This document shows positions 25,232 to 34,322 of a stretch of DNA of 43,294 nt, piece after piece. The notes beneath the pieces are model-generated. The model did not search any database. It was not told the DNA's origin and saw nothing but the letters and a program-made list of their open reading frames with translations. How positions within the stretch are numbered: position 1 is the stretch's first letter; the number at the start of each line of letters is the position of its first letter. The position numbers and the translations under genes were made by a program. Source of the stretch: JBBTDV01 sp038042605 (GTDB taxonomy: Bacteria > Bdellovibrionota > UBA1018); the NCBI GenBank assembly GCA_964358645.1, contig CAYHPW010000021.1, forward strand, positions 1 through 43,294. The letters run 5' to 3'.

Positions 25232-26245
25232 TCAGCCCCGTTTCTTCTTATCTCTTTTTATGGATCTTTCCACCAATGCCAATGTTTTTTTCAATCTCGC
25301 GACATTTACAATGCCAGTTCCAGGGATTGTGATAGGTGCAGTTGTCACACCTATTACGATCCCTGTCTTAGGTGAACGGATTTGAGTCACCGTCCTGCCG
25401 AACGGGTTTAAGACAGATCCGATAAGGTCACCTTCATAGATAAGATCGCCCGGTTTAACATCAAGATCTAGCATGCCGCCTTTTTCAGCCCTTATCCACT
25501 CACTTGAGCGTACGATGACCTGAAACGGCGGTTTGGTCCGTTCATGCATCGGCCACATACCCATGGCGGAAAGGACATTTAACACGCCGCGGAGGCCGGC
25601 TAGAGAGACTCTTTGTGAAAATTTCCCCGTCTCTCCCGCCTCAAAAAGTATTGTCGGCACCCCGGCATCCGTAGCCTCTCTCCGCAACGAGCCACCTACA
25701 CCGCGCTGATTAATCAACACAGTCGCGCCGAACGCACGCGCTAATTTACGCACCCTTGGCTGTGCCATGTCACCACGCACATGCGGCAGATTAAGCCGGC
25801 CATAGGCGGCCGTATGCAAGTCAATGCCGAAATCACATTTCAAGATAACTTCGTGGAATAACCTGGCGGCGATTCTTTCAGCATTGTTCCCATTCCTGTT
25901 GCCAGGGAAAAAGCGGTTCAGATCCCTGTGGTAGGGCAGATACCGCGACTGCGTAAGAAAGCCAGGGATATTCACAACCGGAATGGCTATGAGCGTGCCG
26001 GATAGCTTTTCATGGTCCACATCAAAGATTAAGCGACGCACTATGTCCGCTCCATTGATTTCATCTCCATGTATGGCTGCAAGAACGAATGCGGTTGGCC
26101 CGTCACCTCTTCCTCTGATAACAGTAATTGGAATTTGGATGGCACCTGAAAGAAATGATTCGGAAACTTTAAGATAAATTTCCCGAGTTTCTCCGCTGCC
26201 GACTTTTATGCCGCTAATAATTAAAGGTAACCCATTTGAAGTCAT
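25232..26245 (-). CDS. Succinylglutamate desuccinylase/aspartoacylase-family enzyme
   Basis: The 337-residue protein belongs to the zinc-dependent AstE/AspA group (M14-like fold). Zinc ligands are seen in AAIHGDE (His59, Glu62) and IDLHT (His144), and a candidate catalytic Glu in TILFEAGETG. DLNRFFPG (108-115) is the substrate-binding block typical of RimB/DUF2817-like members that act on amino-acylated substrates. The C-terminal 80 residues (KPGDLIYEGDLIGSVLNPFG) resemble a lipoyl-like beta domain common in this group. No rimK is nearby, so the substrate is not known. Confidence 0.88.
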   Translation of the reverse strand: MTSNGLPLIISGIKVGSGETREIYLKVSESFLSGAIQIPITVIRGRGDGPTAFVLAAIHGDEINGADIVRRLIFDVDHEKLSGTLIAIPVVNIPGFLTQSRYLPYHRDLNRFFPGNRNGNNAERIAARLFHEVILKCDFGIDLHTAAYGRLNLPHVRGDMAQPRVRKLARAFGATVLINQRGVGGSLRREATDAGVPTILFEAGETGKFSQRVSLAGLRGVLNVLSAMGMWPMHERTKPPFQVIVRSSEWIRAEKGGMLDLDVKPGDLIYEGDLIGSVLNPFGRTVTQIRSPKTGIVIGVTTAPITIPGTGIVNVARLKKTLALVERSIKRDKKKRG

Positions 26246-26344
26246 CGTATTCGTTATTATTATTATAAGCAGTTTGCTTATCTTCTGGCATACTTTATTT
26301 GACGAAACGGATTCTTTAATATCCTGCGTTGAATTTTTGATATT

Positions 26345-27265
26345 ATGAGAAAAATGAAAAAAAAATTAACACTGCCCATTAAAACGACCAATCAAGCGAA
26401 ACCTACCACGCTGCCTCCTGCTCCAATTAAACAGGTAACTGACCCGCTCCACCGATATCTCGAAGAAGTCAGACGACACCCCTTGCTTACGCCCGAGGAG
26501 GAATTCCAGCTTGCCATGCGGCTAAAAAATGAAGGTGACTTAAATGCTGCCAGAGCCCTGGTGTCGGCTAATCTCAGGCTAGTTGTAAAAATAGCGATGG
26601 AATACAGGAGTTTTTATTCCAGCCTGCTCGACTTGATCCAGGAAGGCAATATCGGCCTAATGAAAGCGGTCTCAAAATTTGACCCCGCAAAAGGCGTCCG
26701 GCTTGGCTATTATGCCTCCTGGTGGATCAGATCTTACATACTGAAATACATGCTCGATAGTTTCCGCTTGGTAAAGGTTGGCACCACTCAGGCTCAACGA
26801 AAGCTTTTTTTCCACCTGATGCGCGAAAAACAGCGACTGGAAACACAAGGCCTTGCAGCCGGACCTAAGCTCCTCGCCGAGAAACTCGAGGTCAGGGAAA
26901 AAGACATAATCGAGATGGAGCAAAGACTCTCCGGCCGTGGAGCTGAACTCTCGCTAGATGCACCGACGAATCCTGCCGAAGGCACCGAAAATACATTCAT
27001 TGCCGCCCTGCCTGATTTAAGTGAAGGGGCTGATGAAATAATAGCACACCAGGAATTGCTAAGTATTCTCAAGAACAAATTGCCGGAATTCAAACAGCGG
27101 CTCAGCGAGCGCGAACTTCAGATACTTAATGAACGTTTGCTCTCAGAAGAACCAGAAACGCTTCAGAGGTTCGCCGACAGGTACGGCCTTACGCGCGAAA
27201 GAGTCAGACAAATAGAAGTCAATCTGATAGCCAAACTGCGGGACTTCCTTAAACCTTCAATTTAA
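26345..27265 (+). CDS. rpoH: RNA polymerase sigma-32 factor (RpoH-type)
   Basis: A 306-residue sigma-70-family protein with region 1.2 (DPLHRYLEEVRRHPLLT), region 2 (LRLVVKIAMEYR, DLIQEGNIGLMKAV, KGVRLGYYASWWIRSYI) and region 4 (LQRFADRYGLTRERVRQIE). The RpoH box is visible as TQAQRKLFFHLMREKQRL, which separates it from RpoD and RpoS. It should direct heat-shock transcription. The chosen ATG is the first of two near each other (the other is residue 4). The N-terminus is a basic, Pro/Thr-rich extension of about 30 residues. Confidence 0.93.
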   Translation: MRKMKKKLTLPIKTTNQAKPTTLPPAPIKQVTDPLHRYLEEVRRHPLLTPEEEFQLAMRLKNEGDLNAARALVSANLRLVVKIAMEYRSFYSSLLDLIQEGNIGLMKAVSKFDPAKGVRLGYYASWWIRSYILKYMLDSFRLVKVGTTQAQRKLFFHLMREKQRLETQGLAAGPKLLAEKLEVREKDIIEMEQRLSGRGAELSLDAPTNPAEGTENTFIAALPDLSEGADEIIAHQELLSILKNKLPEFKQRLSERELQILNERLLSEEPETLQRFADRYGLTRERVRQIEVNLIAKLRDFLKPSI

Positions 27266-27343
27266 ACACCTTTACAGAGCACCCTGCGTCGTGTTAGTGC
27301 GTGAACATTACAATTAAAAATAAAAAAGAAGAGAAATAAACCA

Positions 27344-27622
27344 ATGTCAGGAAAAACAATCAACAAAGAAAAAAAAGCAGAAATAATCAATAAGTTCGCA
27401 AAAAAACCAAGCGATACGGGATCTACTGAAGTACAGATTGCCCTTCTTACATCACGTATAAACGAAATAAACGGACATTTCGCAACACACAAAAAGGACT
27501 TCCACTCAAAGCAAGGCTTGCTAAAAATGATAGGGAAAAGAAAAAGCCTTCTTAACTACCTTAAAAAAGTGGATGTGGCTGGCTATACCAAGCTTATAAG
27601 CTCGCTTGAGTTGCGAAAATAG
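27344..27622 (+). CDS. rpsO: 30S ribosomal protein uS15
   Basis: A 92-residue protein with the S15 pattern DTGSTEVQIALLTSRI, HFATHKKDFHSKQGLL and MIGKRKSLLNYLKKVD. It binds 16S rRNA in the central domain and is followed by pnp 42 bases later, the classical rpsO-pnp pair. The leader is A-rich with AAGAAGAGA before the ATG. Confidence 0.97.
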   Translation: MSGKTINKEKKAEIINKFAKKPSDTGSTEVQIALLTSRINEINGHFATHKKDFHSKQGLLKMIGKRKSLLNYLKKVDVAGYTKLISSLELRK

Positions 27623-27664
27623 TTACTTAAAAATCAGAAATAATTTTGAACTAGGGAGGTCTAT

Positions 27665-29836
27665 ATGATCAGTCGTGTATCCTGCCAAACAGGCGGCAAG
27701 GAACTATCCATAGAAACAGGAAAAATGGCAAAACAAGCTGATGGCTCCGTGCTGGTCAGCTACGGTGACACGAGGGTGCTTGTGACCGTCTGCTCGGAAA
27801 GAGAAGAAACCAAGAACAAGGATTTCTTTCCGCTCACCGTCGAATTTGCTGAAAAATTTTATGCTGCGGGAAAAATCCCAGGCAGCTTTCATAGACGCGA
27901 AGGTCGCCCCACACAGGAGGCAACGCTTTCGGCAAGGATGATAGACAGGCCTATACGGCCACTTTTCCCGGAAGGTTATTTTTTCGAAACCCAAGTGGTG
28001 GCAACCGTGCTTTCGGTTGACCCTGACGCGGACGTGGATGTCGCAGCTGCAGTAGGGGCATCAGCCGCCCTGCACATTTCCGATATCCCATTTAACGGCC
28101 CAACAGCAGCCTGCCGCATGGGGCGGGTAAATGGTCAGTATGTAGTAAATCCCACATGGAAGCAGATAGATACCGGCGAAACCGATATGGAGATCATTAT
28201 TACCGGCACCAAAAACGCAATCATGATGGTGGAAGGCGGAGCCAGGGAAGTACCGGAAGCTGATATACTGGAAGCGATCGTTCGTGGGCATGAAGAGATA
28301 AAAAAAATCACAACCATTGTTGAGGAATTAAGAAGTATTTGCGGAAGGCCGAAAAGATCATTTGAGCCAGCAAACATTCCTGCCGAGGTAAAATCCGAGG
28401 TTGAAAAACTGGCCAAGGCACTACTAGAAAAAGCGCTCCGGACAAAAGACAAGCAAGAGCGTTACATGATGATCGATGCGGCTAAACAATCAACGCTAGA
28501 GGCCCTTGTACCGAAAGCCACTGATTTTCCAGCACTGGAAAAAACCGCTCAAAAAGGAATCCACGTCAAGGCCGCCTTCGAGCTGCTGCAGTACAATACA
28601 ATGAGGCAGATGATACTCGACGATAAAATTCGCATCGATGGCCGCGACACAAAAACGATCCGGCAGATCAATGTGGAAGCAGGCTTGCTGCCACGTACTC
28701 ATGGCAGCGCACTATTCACCCGCGGTGAAACCCAGATCCTCGCAGCAATCACGCTCGGAACATCCGAAGACGAACAGATCGTGGATACAATGTTCCAAAA
28801 CTCCATGAGAAAGTTCATGCTACATTACAACTTTCCGCCATTCAGCGTAGGAGAAGTCGGCCGCATGGGTGGACAAAGCCGCCGCGAGATCGGCCATGGC
28901 ATGCTGGCTGAGCGCTCAATCAAGGCAATGATGCCATCTTTTGAAAAATTCCCATATACGATCCGCGTGGTTTGCGAAACACTGGAGAGCAACGGCTCGT
29001 CTTCCATGGGCTCCGTCTGCAGCACATCCATGGCGCTTATGGATGCCGGCGTTGATTTCCCAAAGCCGGTAGCCGGGATCGCGATGGGCCTGATAAAAGA
29101 AGGCGATAAAGTCGCTATTTTGTCTGACATACTTGGCGACGAAGACCATCTTGGTGACATGGACTTTAAGGTTGCCGGCACCGAGTACGGCGTAACAGGC
29201 ATTCAGATGGACATAAAGATCGAGGGGGTTGACGAGGCAATAATGCGAACCGCCCTGTCACAAGCACACGAAGGAAGGCTGCACATTCTCAAAGAGATGA
29301 GCAAAGCGATTTCCGCACCAAGAGAGTCATTATCCAAATTCGCGCCACGAATCATCACGATAACCGTTCCGGTCGATAAGATCAGGGAAGTGATAGGTTC
29401 CGGCGGGAAAGTCATTAAAGAAATCGTTGCTAAGACCGGCTGCAAAATCGACATCAATGACGATGGAAAAATCAATATCGCATCGAACGACAGCGCCGCC
29501 GCACAAAAAGCAATCGATATCATCAAAGACATCATTGCAGAAGTTGAAGTCGGAAAGACATACAAAGGTATAGTCAAGAAAGTGGTCGAGTTCGGAGCTT
29601 TCGTCGGCATCCTGCCCAATCAAGACGGCTTGCTGCATATTTCAGAAATCGCGTATGAGCGCGTGCAAGTCGTGACCGACTACCTCAAAGAAGGCGACGA
29701 AGTCGAAGTTAAAGTGCTTGAAGTTGACAGATCCGGCAAGATCAGGCTCTCAAGAAAGGCTTTACTTCCCACGCCTCCTGGAGGTTCCGGAAGTAAACCA
29801 AGGGGGGATCGGCCTTTTGCGCCTAACCGTCGCTGA
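27665..29836 (+). CDS. pnp: Polyribonucleotide nucleotidyltransferase
   Basis: A 723-residue PNPase, which degrades RNA 3' to 5' by phosphorolysis as a ring-shaped trimer. It has two RNase PH domains (the second with THGSALFTRGETQILAA and the active-site VCSTSMALMDAG), a KH domain (VPVDKIREVIGSGGKVIKEI) and an S1 domain (GKTYKGIVKKVVEFGAFVGI). A short Pro/Arg tail follows. GGGAGG lies five bases before ATG. Normal length and order. Confidence 0.98.
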   Translation: MISRVSCQTGGKELSIETGKMAKQADGSVLVSYGDTRVLVTVCSEREETKNKDFFPLTVEFAEKFYAAGKIPGSFHRREGRPTQEATLSARMIDRPIRPLFPEGYFFETQVVATVLSVDPDADVDVAAAVGASAALHISDIPFNGPTAACRMGRVNGQYVVNPTWKQIDTGETDMEIIITGTKNAIMMVEGGAREVPEADILEAIVRGHEEIKKITTIVEELRSICGRPKRSFEPANIPAEVKSEVEKLAKALLEKALRTKDKQERYMMIDAAKQSTLEALVPKATDFPALEKTAQKGIHVKAAFELLQYNTMRQMILDDKIRIDGRDTKTIRQINVEAGLLPRTHGSALFTRGETQILAAITLGTSEDEQIVDTMFQNSMRKFMLHYNFPPFSVGEVGRMGGQSRREIGHGMLAERSIKAMMPSFEKFPYTIRVVCETLESNGSSSMGSVCSTSMALMDAGVDFPKPVAGIAMGLIKEGDKVAILSDILGDEDHLGDMDFKVAGTEYGVTGIQMDIKIEGVDEAIMRTALSQAHEGRLHILKEMSKAISAPRESLSKFAPRIITITVPVDKIREVIGSGGKVIKEIVAKTGCKIDINDDGKINIASNDSAAAQKAIDIIKDIIAEVEVGKTYKGIVKKVVEFGAFVGILPNQDGLLHISEIAYERVQVVTDYLKEGDEVEVKVLEVDRSGKIRLSRKALLPTPPGGSGSKPRGDRPFAPNRR

Positions 29837-29848
29837 TGGATCACTCAA

Positions 29849-30766
29849 CTACAGCATTTTCACGCTGACGATCATTCCCAAGGAAGCTGATCTTAAGCTA
29901 AAGTTACTGCTGGGGAAGAAATTAATGTAAGGATTTAAGTAAAAATTCGGCGTTACATCCCATGCCACACCCGGAGACAGATTAGTCCCGTCATTTGAAA
30001 AAACAAAGGGCCTCTCGCCAAAAGCATGGCTAACTAACACCTCATACAGCAAAGTGAGGGAGAGATTGTCTCGCATCCTGAAATACAAATTAGGACCTAA
30101 ATAGAGCTCAAGATCGTTCCCGAAACCTTGTTTGCCGAAGTAATTGTATCGAATGGAATTATAAGTCCCTATCGTTAAATTCGCGACCTGAAATGTCAGC
30201 ACCTGAAAGCTCTGAAAAGCCGCAAGAAGATCATTATCGCGTGAAGCTAAAGTAACCGGGAAGTGGACTCTAGCATCGGCATATAGATTCCAGCCACCTG
30301 TATGGATTATCTGATCCAGCCCTAAACGGATATATGGATCTCTCATTATGAACTGCTGACCCATCACAGGCCGCCACAGCCAATAAGCCGTGCCGGAGAT
30401 GGAAAGTTTTTCTGAAAATTCATAGCCAAGACTAAGATAATTCTTCAATATTATTGGATTGAATAAATCCTTTTCTCCAGACGGGGTGGGCTGATACCCC
30501 GAGGGATGCGTGACGGACGGGCCATAGAAAATTCCAAAATAGTTCAGCCAAAAAGATCTTGATGCAACATCGGCCTGCGACAATCCGCCAGAAATCGTTT
30601 TTGCATCATTGTTTTCAACAATCTCGACGTCCTGTGCTTCATCAACAACCGCTTCAGTCTCCGACACTTTTGGGGTTTGGCCTAAATCATCATCCGAAAA
30701 ACTCTGCTCAATGTATAATCCGAAACAAACTGGCAATAGGACAATAAACACATATTTTACAAACAT
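29849..30766 (-). CDS. Putative outer-membrane beta-barrel protein
   Basis: I use ATG 30766 because GGAGG sits nine bases upstream, giving 305 residues and a clear signal peptide (FVKYVFIVLLPVCFG). An acidic linker (residues about 25-55) precedes a barrel-like domain with many aromatic amphipathic strands (GYEFSEKLSISGTAYWLW, DNLSLTLLYEVLVS, NFSLRSASLGMIVSVKML). Such proteins are common in this bacterial group. It is convergent with pnp, separated by 12 bases. No named family recognised. Confidence 0.75.
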   Translation of the reverse strand: MFVKYVFIVLLPVCFGLYIEQSFSDDDLGQTPKVSETEAVVDEAQDVEIVENNDAKTISGGLSQADVASRSFWLNYFGIFYGPSVTHPSGYQPTPSGEKDLFNPIILKNYLSLGYEFSEKLSISGTAYWLWRPVMGQQFIMRDPYIRLGLDQIIHTGGWNLYADARVHFPVTLASRDNDLLAAFQSFQVLTFQVANLTIGTYNSIRYNYFGKQGFGNDLELYLGPNLYFRMRDNLSLTLLYEVLVSHAFGERPFVFSNDGTNLSPGVAWDVTPNFYLNPYINFFPSSNFSLRSASLGMIVSVKML

Positions 30767-30897
30767 AAGCCGATGCCTCCGATCTCCTAAAAGAGACAAG
30801 AACTAAGCAAGCCACCTGCCAAAAAAGCGGAGTCGACTGATCTTCTATTTTTATGCTTCTCACCGTAAGAAACTTCCTGTTCCTACAAATTTGCCGT

Positions 30898-30903
30898 TAT
30901 AAT
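30898..30903 (+). promoter_or_regulatory. -10 element TATAAT, possible leaderless start
   Basis: A perfect TATAAT lies seven bases before the ATG of the GYF-domain gene, so transcription would begin at or next to the ATG. No Shine-Dalgarno is seen. The -35 candidate at 30874-30879 (TTCCTG) is poor. Confidence 0.5.
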
Positions 30904-30910
30904 TAGTTGT

Positions 30911-31786
30911 ATGGCAACCGATCTCAACCAAACATGGTTTGTGTATGCTCCAGGTGTCAAACCAGGGCCGTACACATCAAAGCAAATAGAGGAACTGCTA
31001 CAAAGCGGCAAAGTTCACGGTCAAAATCTAGTTTCCGCCGAGCATTTAAATGGCAAGTGGATAAGTGTTTCTGAACTAATAAAGACTAAAAAAACTGATT
31101 TCACTCCCCCTCCCCGACCTATTCAACAGACCACCCAGTTAAATGACATCAACACGGCTGAATCATCCACGGACCCCACGCTCAGTCTTTTTGAAGCACT
31201 TCAGACTATGCGCGAACGCAGACGAACCCGGGCCGCAGCTGGACTTGATAAAAGCATAACGACATCTGACACAACTTCTGATAAAAGCCCCTTTTCGTCT
31301 CGCATTGCTATATTGGTATCAGTCATCGCCGTGCTCAGTGTTATCGTGTTCATGGTCAATAATTTCCTAGGCGGCAAAAAGGACAATAAAACCACAACAG
31401 CGCATCAACCAGTCACACAACCTATAAATGCTGACATCCAACAACCCCCAGCGCCACGAACAGCAAGCCACACACAAGAAATAACCAAAGAATTAATACG
31501 TCCTGCCGTACCAAAAATGCCGGAGCCTCCTACACGGCCCACACCGCAAAAAGCTTCATTGCTGAAACCCGCCGCAGCAAAGCCTGCTGTGGCCGCCACA
31601 ACGCCTCCATCTAAAGAAAAATATGATACGGCTGACACGGATTCCGACCGCGACAAAGATCCGGAACAAAAAGATAAACAGATCGACTCGCAACCTGCTT
31701 CACATAACGAGCAGGCCCCTCCTCCTGACCAAGGCGGAGGAAGCGGTGGCAGCGAAAGCAGCTTACAAGATACATATTCACAGTAA
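30911..31786 (+). CDS. GYF-domain (GYF_2) membrane protein with Pro/Gln/Asp-rich tail
   Basis: Residues 6-55 (WFVYAPGVKPGPYTSKQIEE) form a GYF_2 domain, a small module that binds proline-rich peptides. A linker of about 80 residues precedes a transmembrane helix near 137-160 (RIAILVSVIAVLSVIVFMV). The C-terminal 130 residues lie outside the cytoplasm and are rich in Pro, Thr, Lys, Asp and Gln with no visible fold. A domain inside and a disordered tail outside suggest an anchor or scaffold. The gene precedes tmk by 48 bases. Confidence 0.78.
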   Translation: MATDLNQTWFVYAPGVKPGPYTSKQIEELLQSGKVHGQNLVSAEHLNGKWISVSELIKTKKTDFTPPPRPIQQTTQLNDINTAESSTDPTLSLFEALQTMRERRRTRAAAGLDKSITTSDTTSDKSPFSSRIAILVSVIAVLSVIVFMVNNFLGGKKDNKTTTAHQPVTQPINADIQQPPAPRTASHTQEITKELIRPAVPKMPEPPTRPTPQKASLLKPAAAKPAVAATTPPSKEKYDTADTDSDRDKDPEQKDKQIDSQPASHNEQAPPPDQGGGSGGSESSLQDTYSQ

Positions 31787-31834
31787 GCAGGTGGTGAATA
31801 GCTTGACGGCCATACCCATATACGCATAACTCTA

Positions 31835-32458
31835 ATGGCTATGGAGTACACAGGTTTGTTTGTGACATTTGAAGGCACGGAAGGCGTTGGTAAATCTACG
31901 CTCATCCGAGAAGTCGCAAAAATGCTTAGACAGATAAAAGTACGGAATATAATAACACGCGAGCCTGGAGGAAGTAGGACCTCCGAGAAAATTCGGCAGA
32001 TTATTTTATCAGCCGATGGAATCGACCCGATGTCCGAGCTGCTCCTATACGAAGCTGCACGCGCGGAACATGTAACAAAAACAATCCTTCCAGCTTTACG
32101 TAACGGAGTCACGGTGCTTTGCGATAGGTTCAGTGATTCCAGCCTTGCTTATCAGGCCTACGCACGCGGGCTGCCGTGGAGCCAGGTAAAAACCCTTAAC
32201 AAGATCGCCACCAAAGGGATTAGTCCAAATCTTGTGGTATTGCTCGACGTTGATCCTGCGCTCGGGCTTAGGAGAGCGAAGGATCACAACAGGTTCGAAA
32301 ACGAAGGCATTAAATTCCAAAAGCGCGTCCGCATGGGATTCCTAAAAGCAAGAGCCGAGAACCCGCGGAGATGGCTAGTGATAAAGCCGGATGCGCGCTC
32401 AACACCTGCAGACCTAGCCAAAGAAGTCCTAGCCAGAATCAGAAAGATAAACAAATGA
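31835..32458 (+). CDS. tmk: Thymidylate kinase
   Basis: Converts dTMP to dTDP. The 207-residue sequence has the P-loop GTEGVGKST (14-22), the dTMP-site DRFSDSSLAYQ, and the LID region RFENEGIKFQKRVRMGF. Length is normal for the family. A second Met (residue 3) is a possible start; no good Shine-Dalgarno supports either. The stop overlaps the holB start as ATGA. Confidence 0.97.
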   Translation: MAMEYTGLFVTFEGTEGVGKSTLIREVAKMLRQIKVRNIITREPGGSRTSEKIRQIILSADGIDPMSELLLYEAARAEHVTKTILPALRNGVTVLCDRFSDSSLAYQAYARGLPWSQVKTLNKIATKGISPNLVVLLDVDPALGLRRAKDHNRFENEGIKFQKRVRMGFLKARAENPRRWLVIKPDARSTPADLAKEVLARIRKINK

Positions 32459-33609
32459 GCATTCATAAGATCCTGCCACTTCCACAGGAAGTTCTGGATC
32501 ATCATTACAAAACACTTTCTAATCCTACTAGCGAGTGGCTAGCGCAAAAGCGCATGCCACCGGTCCTGCTTATCACCGGCATAAGCGGAGTCGGTAAAAG
32601 AAGTATCGTCTATCACCTGGCTCAGTGGCTGCTTTGCCAGCAGTGCGGGTGGCACGAACAACCTGAGAGCGACAACCTGTTTGGAGACCTGCTTGGCGCA
32701 CCAGCAGCCGCAGAAAAGACAAAGCACAATATACATCCGTGCGGCGAATGCAGCAGTTGTAAAAAGATGTTTAACGGGGCATGCGTGGATTTTCATGAAG
32801 TAATCCCCAAAGATAAAGATGAAGACACTGACAAGGACTCATCACTTAAGATAGACCAGTTTCGGGAAATCAAATCCTTTTTAGGATTCGGCGCACATGA
32901 GGAGCATTTTAAAATTATATTAATACCGAATGCTGAAAGGATGACTCAACAGGCAGCTAACTCCGTACTAAAGATGCTTGAAGAGCCTCCCAAAGGATGG
33001 TTGTTCTTTCTTACGGCCAACGATGCCTCACTGCTGCTACCAACTATCCGTTCGCGCTGCCAGGCAGTTTCACTGAAACCGCTACCCAAGGGAATTCTGT
33101 TATCACTTTTGGAAAATGCCGGAGTTGAACAACTAAAAGCCGCCGTCTGCGCCGAGCTTGCGCAAGGAAGTTGGGGGAAGGCTTTTAAGCTGGCAGAAAA
33201 TGAAGCATGGAGCAAACGCAGGATTATTTTTAATTTCTTAAGCAATCCAGAACAAAACATCGCACCCCTCATTGAATGGGCCTCCCAGGGACATTCGAAT
33301 TTTGCCCTGTTAGTCGACCAGCTTGAACACATCACGCATGACATGATCCGCTGGGGCATAACTGCTGATACAATAAAACCAGAAATCCACGATTGGGCAA
33401 ACACCGATGGCGTTGACGCCATACTCACCCACATTAAAAAATTTGACCCTAGCCGGCCTGAATCACATTCAAAGGCCATAGCCTTTTGGATAGAACGATC
33501 CGAGCGGCTCGCACGCTCCAGAAAAGAAATGTTACTGCCGCTCAATCGAAAGCTACTTGTCCAGGACCTTCTTTTGCCCTGGCTCGCGGCAGGGAATATG
33601 GACGGTTGA
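32455..33609 (+). CDS. holB: DNA polymerase III subunit delta'
   Basis: A clamp-loader AAA+ subunit of 384 residues. Features are the Walker A region ITGISGVGKRS, a Cys4 zinc module (CGEC-SSC-KKMFNGAC), the block MLEEPPKGWLFFLTANDASL and the SRC motif in PTIRSRCQAV. I place the start at ATG 32455, overlapping the tmk stop as ATGA; an upstream in-frame ATG would lie inside tmk. The tmk-holB pair is a common order in bacteria. Its stop shares one base with the start of the first MlaF-like gene (TGATG). Confidence 0.92.
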   Translation: MSIHKILPLPQEVLDHHYKTLSNPTSEWLAQKRMPPVLLITGISGVGKRSIVYHLAQWLLCQQCGWHEQPESDNLFGDLLGAPAAAEKTKHNIHPCGECSSCKKMFNGACVDFHEVIPKDKDEDTDKDSSLKIDQFREIKSFLGFGAHEEHFKIILIPNAERMTQQAANSVLKMLEEPPKGWLFFLTANDASLLLPTIRSRCQAVSLKPLPKGILLSLLENAGVEQLKAAVCAELAQGSWGKAFKLAENEAWSKRRIIFNFLSNPEQNIAPLIEWASQGHSNFALLVDQLEHITHDMIRWGITADTIKPEIHDWANTDGVDAILTHIKKFDPSRPESHSKAIAFWIERSERLARSRKEMLLPLNRKLLVQDLLLPWLAAGNMDG

Positions 33610-34322
33610 TGATAGAGGTCAAAGAGGCTGGGAAACATTTTGAAGACAAATGGATTCTCAGAAGAATAACTTTTGACATGTCTCGAGGGGAATCAATGGT
33701 TCTCATAGGCCCTTCAGGATCAGGCAAGAGCGTGCTGCTTAAAATAATAGCCGGTCTCATCACTCCAGATGAAGGATATGTGAAGCTAGGTAGTTCCAAT
33801 ATAGGCATGCTCTTCCAGCAAAACGCACTTTTCAACTCTCTGAGTGTGATTGAAAATCTTTTGTTTCCACTCGGAGAGCGCTTGGGACTATACGGAACCG
33901 AAGCCAGGCATCAGTGCGCAGCGCTTTTAGAAGCAGTCGGGCTCCTTGAAAGCGCGGATCTTTACCCTGACGAAATTTCAGGCGGGATGCAAAAGCGGCT
34001 CGGCATAGCGCGAGCATTGATCGTAAAGCCAGAGATTATTTTATATGACGAACCCACTGCCGGGCTTGACCCTATTACTTCGAGATTAATCGCCGATCTG
34101 ATACTGGGACTACGGAAAAAAGAAGGCAGTACCATCATAACCGTTACAAATGACATCAACCGCGCATATCAGCTTGCCGATCGTATTGCACTGATTGCCA
34201 GAAACACTATGTACATTGGCGGAACACCGGATGATGTCCGCCAAAGCCGCGATCCCGCACTTAAGCAGTTCATCTATGGACTCAAGGATGGACCGCTCAA
34301 CCAGCCAGGTCACCTTACATGA
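33609..34322 (+). CDS. MlaF-like ABC ATPase 1, H-loop His replaced by Asn
   Basis: The 237-residue ATPase has Walker A GPSGSGKS (34-41), a Q loop GMLFQQNALF, a consensus signature ISGGM (123-127) and Walker B IILYDE (143-148). At the H loop the usual VTHD reads VTND (Asn181), so the switch His is lost. About 20 residues are also missing between Walker A and the Q loop compared with ordinary MlaF. It forms the first half of a predicted pair with the next ATPase. The start ATG 33609 overlaps the holB stop; a longer upstream frame would lie within holB. Confidence 0.92.
   Translation: MIEVKEAGKHFEDKWILRRITFDMSRGESMVLIGPSGSGKSVLLKIIAGLITPDEGYVKLGSSNIGMLFQQNALFNSLSVIENLLFPLGERLGLYGTEARHQCAALLEAVGLLESADLYPDEISGGMQKRLGIARALIVKPEIILYDEPTAGLDPITSRLIADLILGLRKKEGSTIITVTNDINRAYQLADRIALIARNTMYIGGTPDDVRQSRDPALKQFIYGLKDGPLNQPGHLT

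Noticed and set aside
23918..26245. Possible rimK/rimB-type locus
   Set aside because: The aspartoacylase-like protein resembles RimB members but no RimK-type ligase is present nearby.
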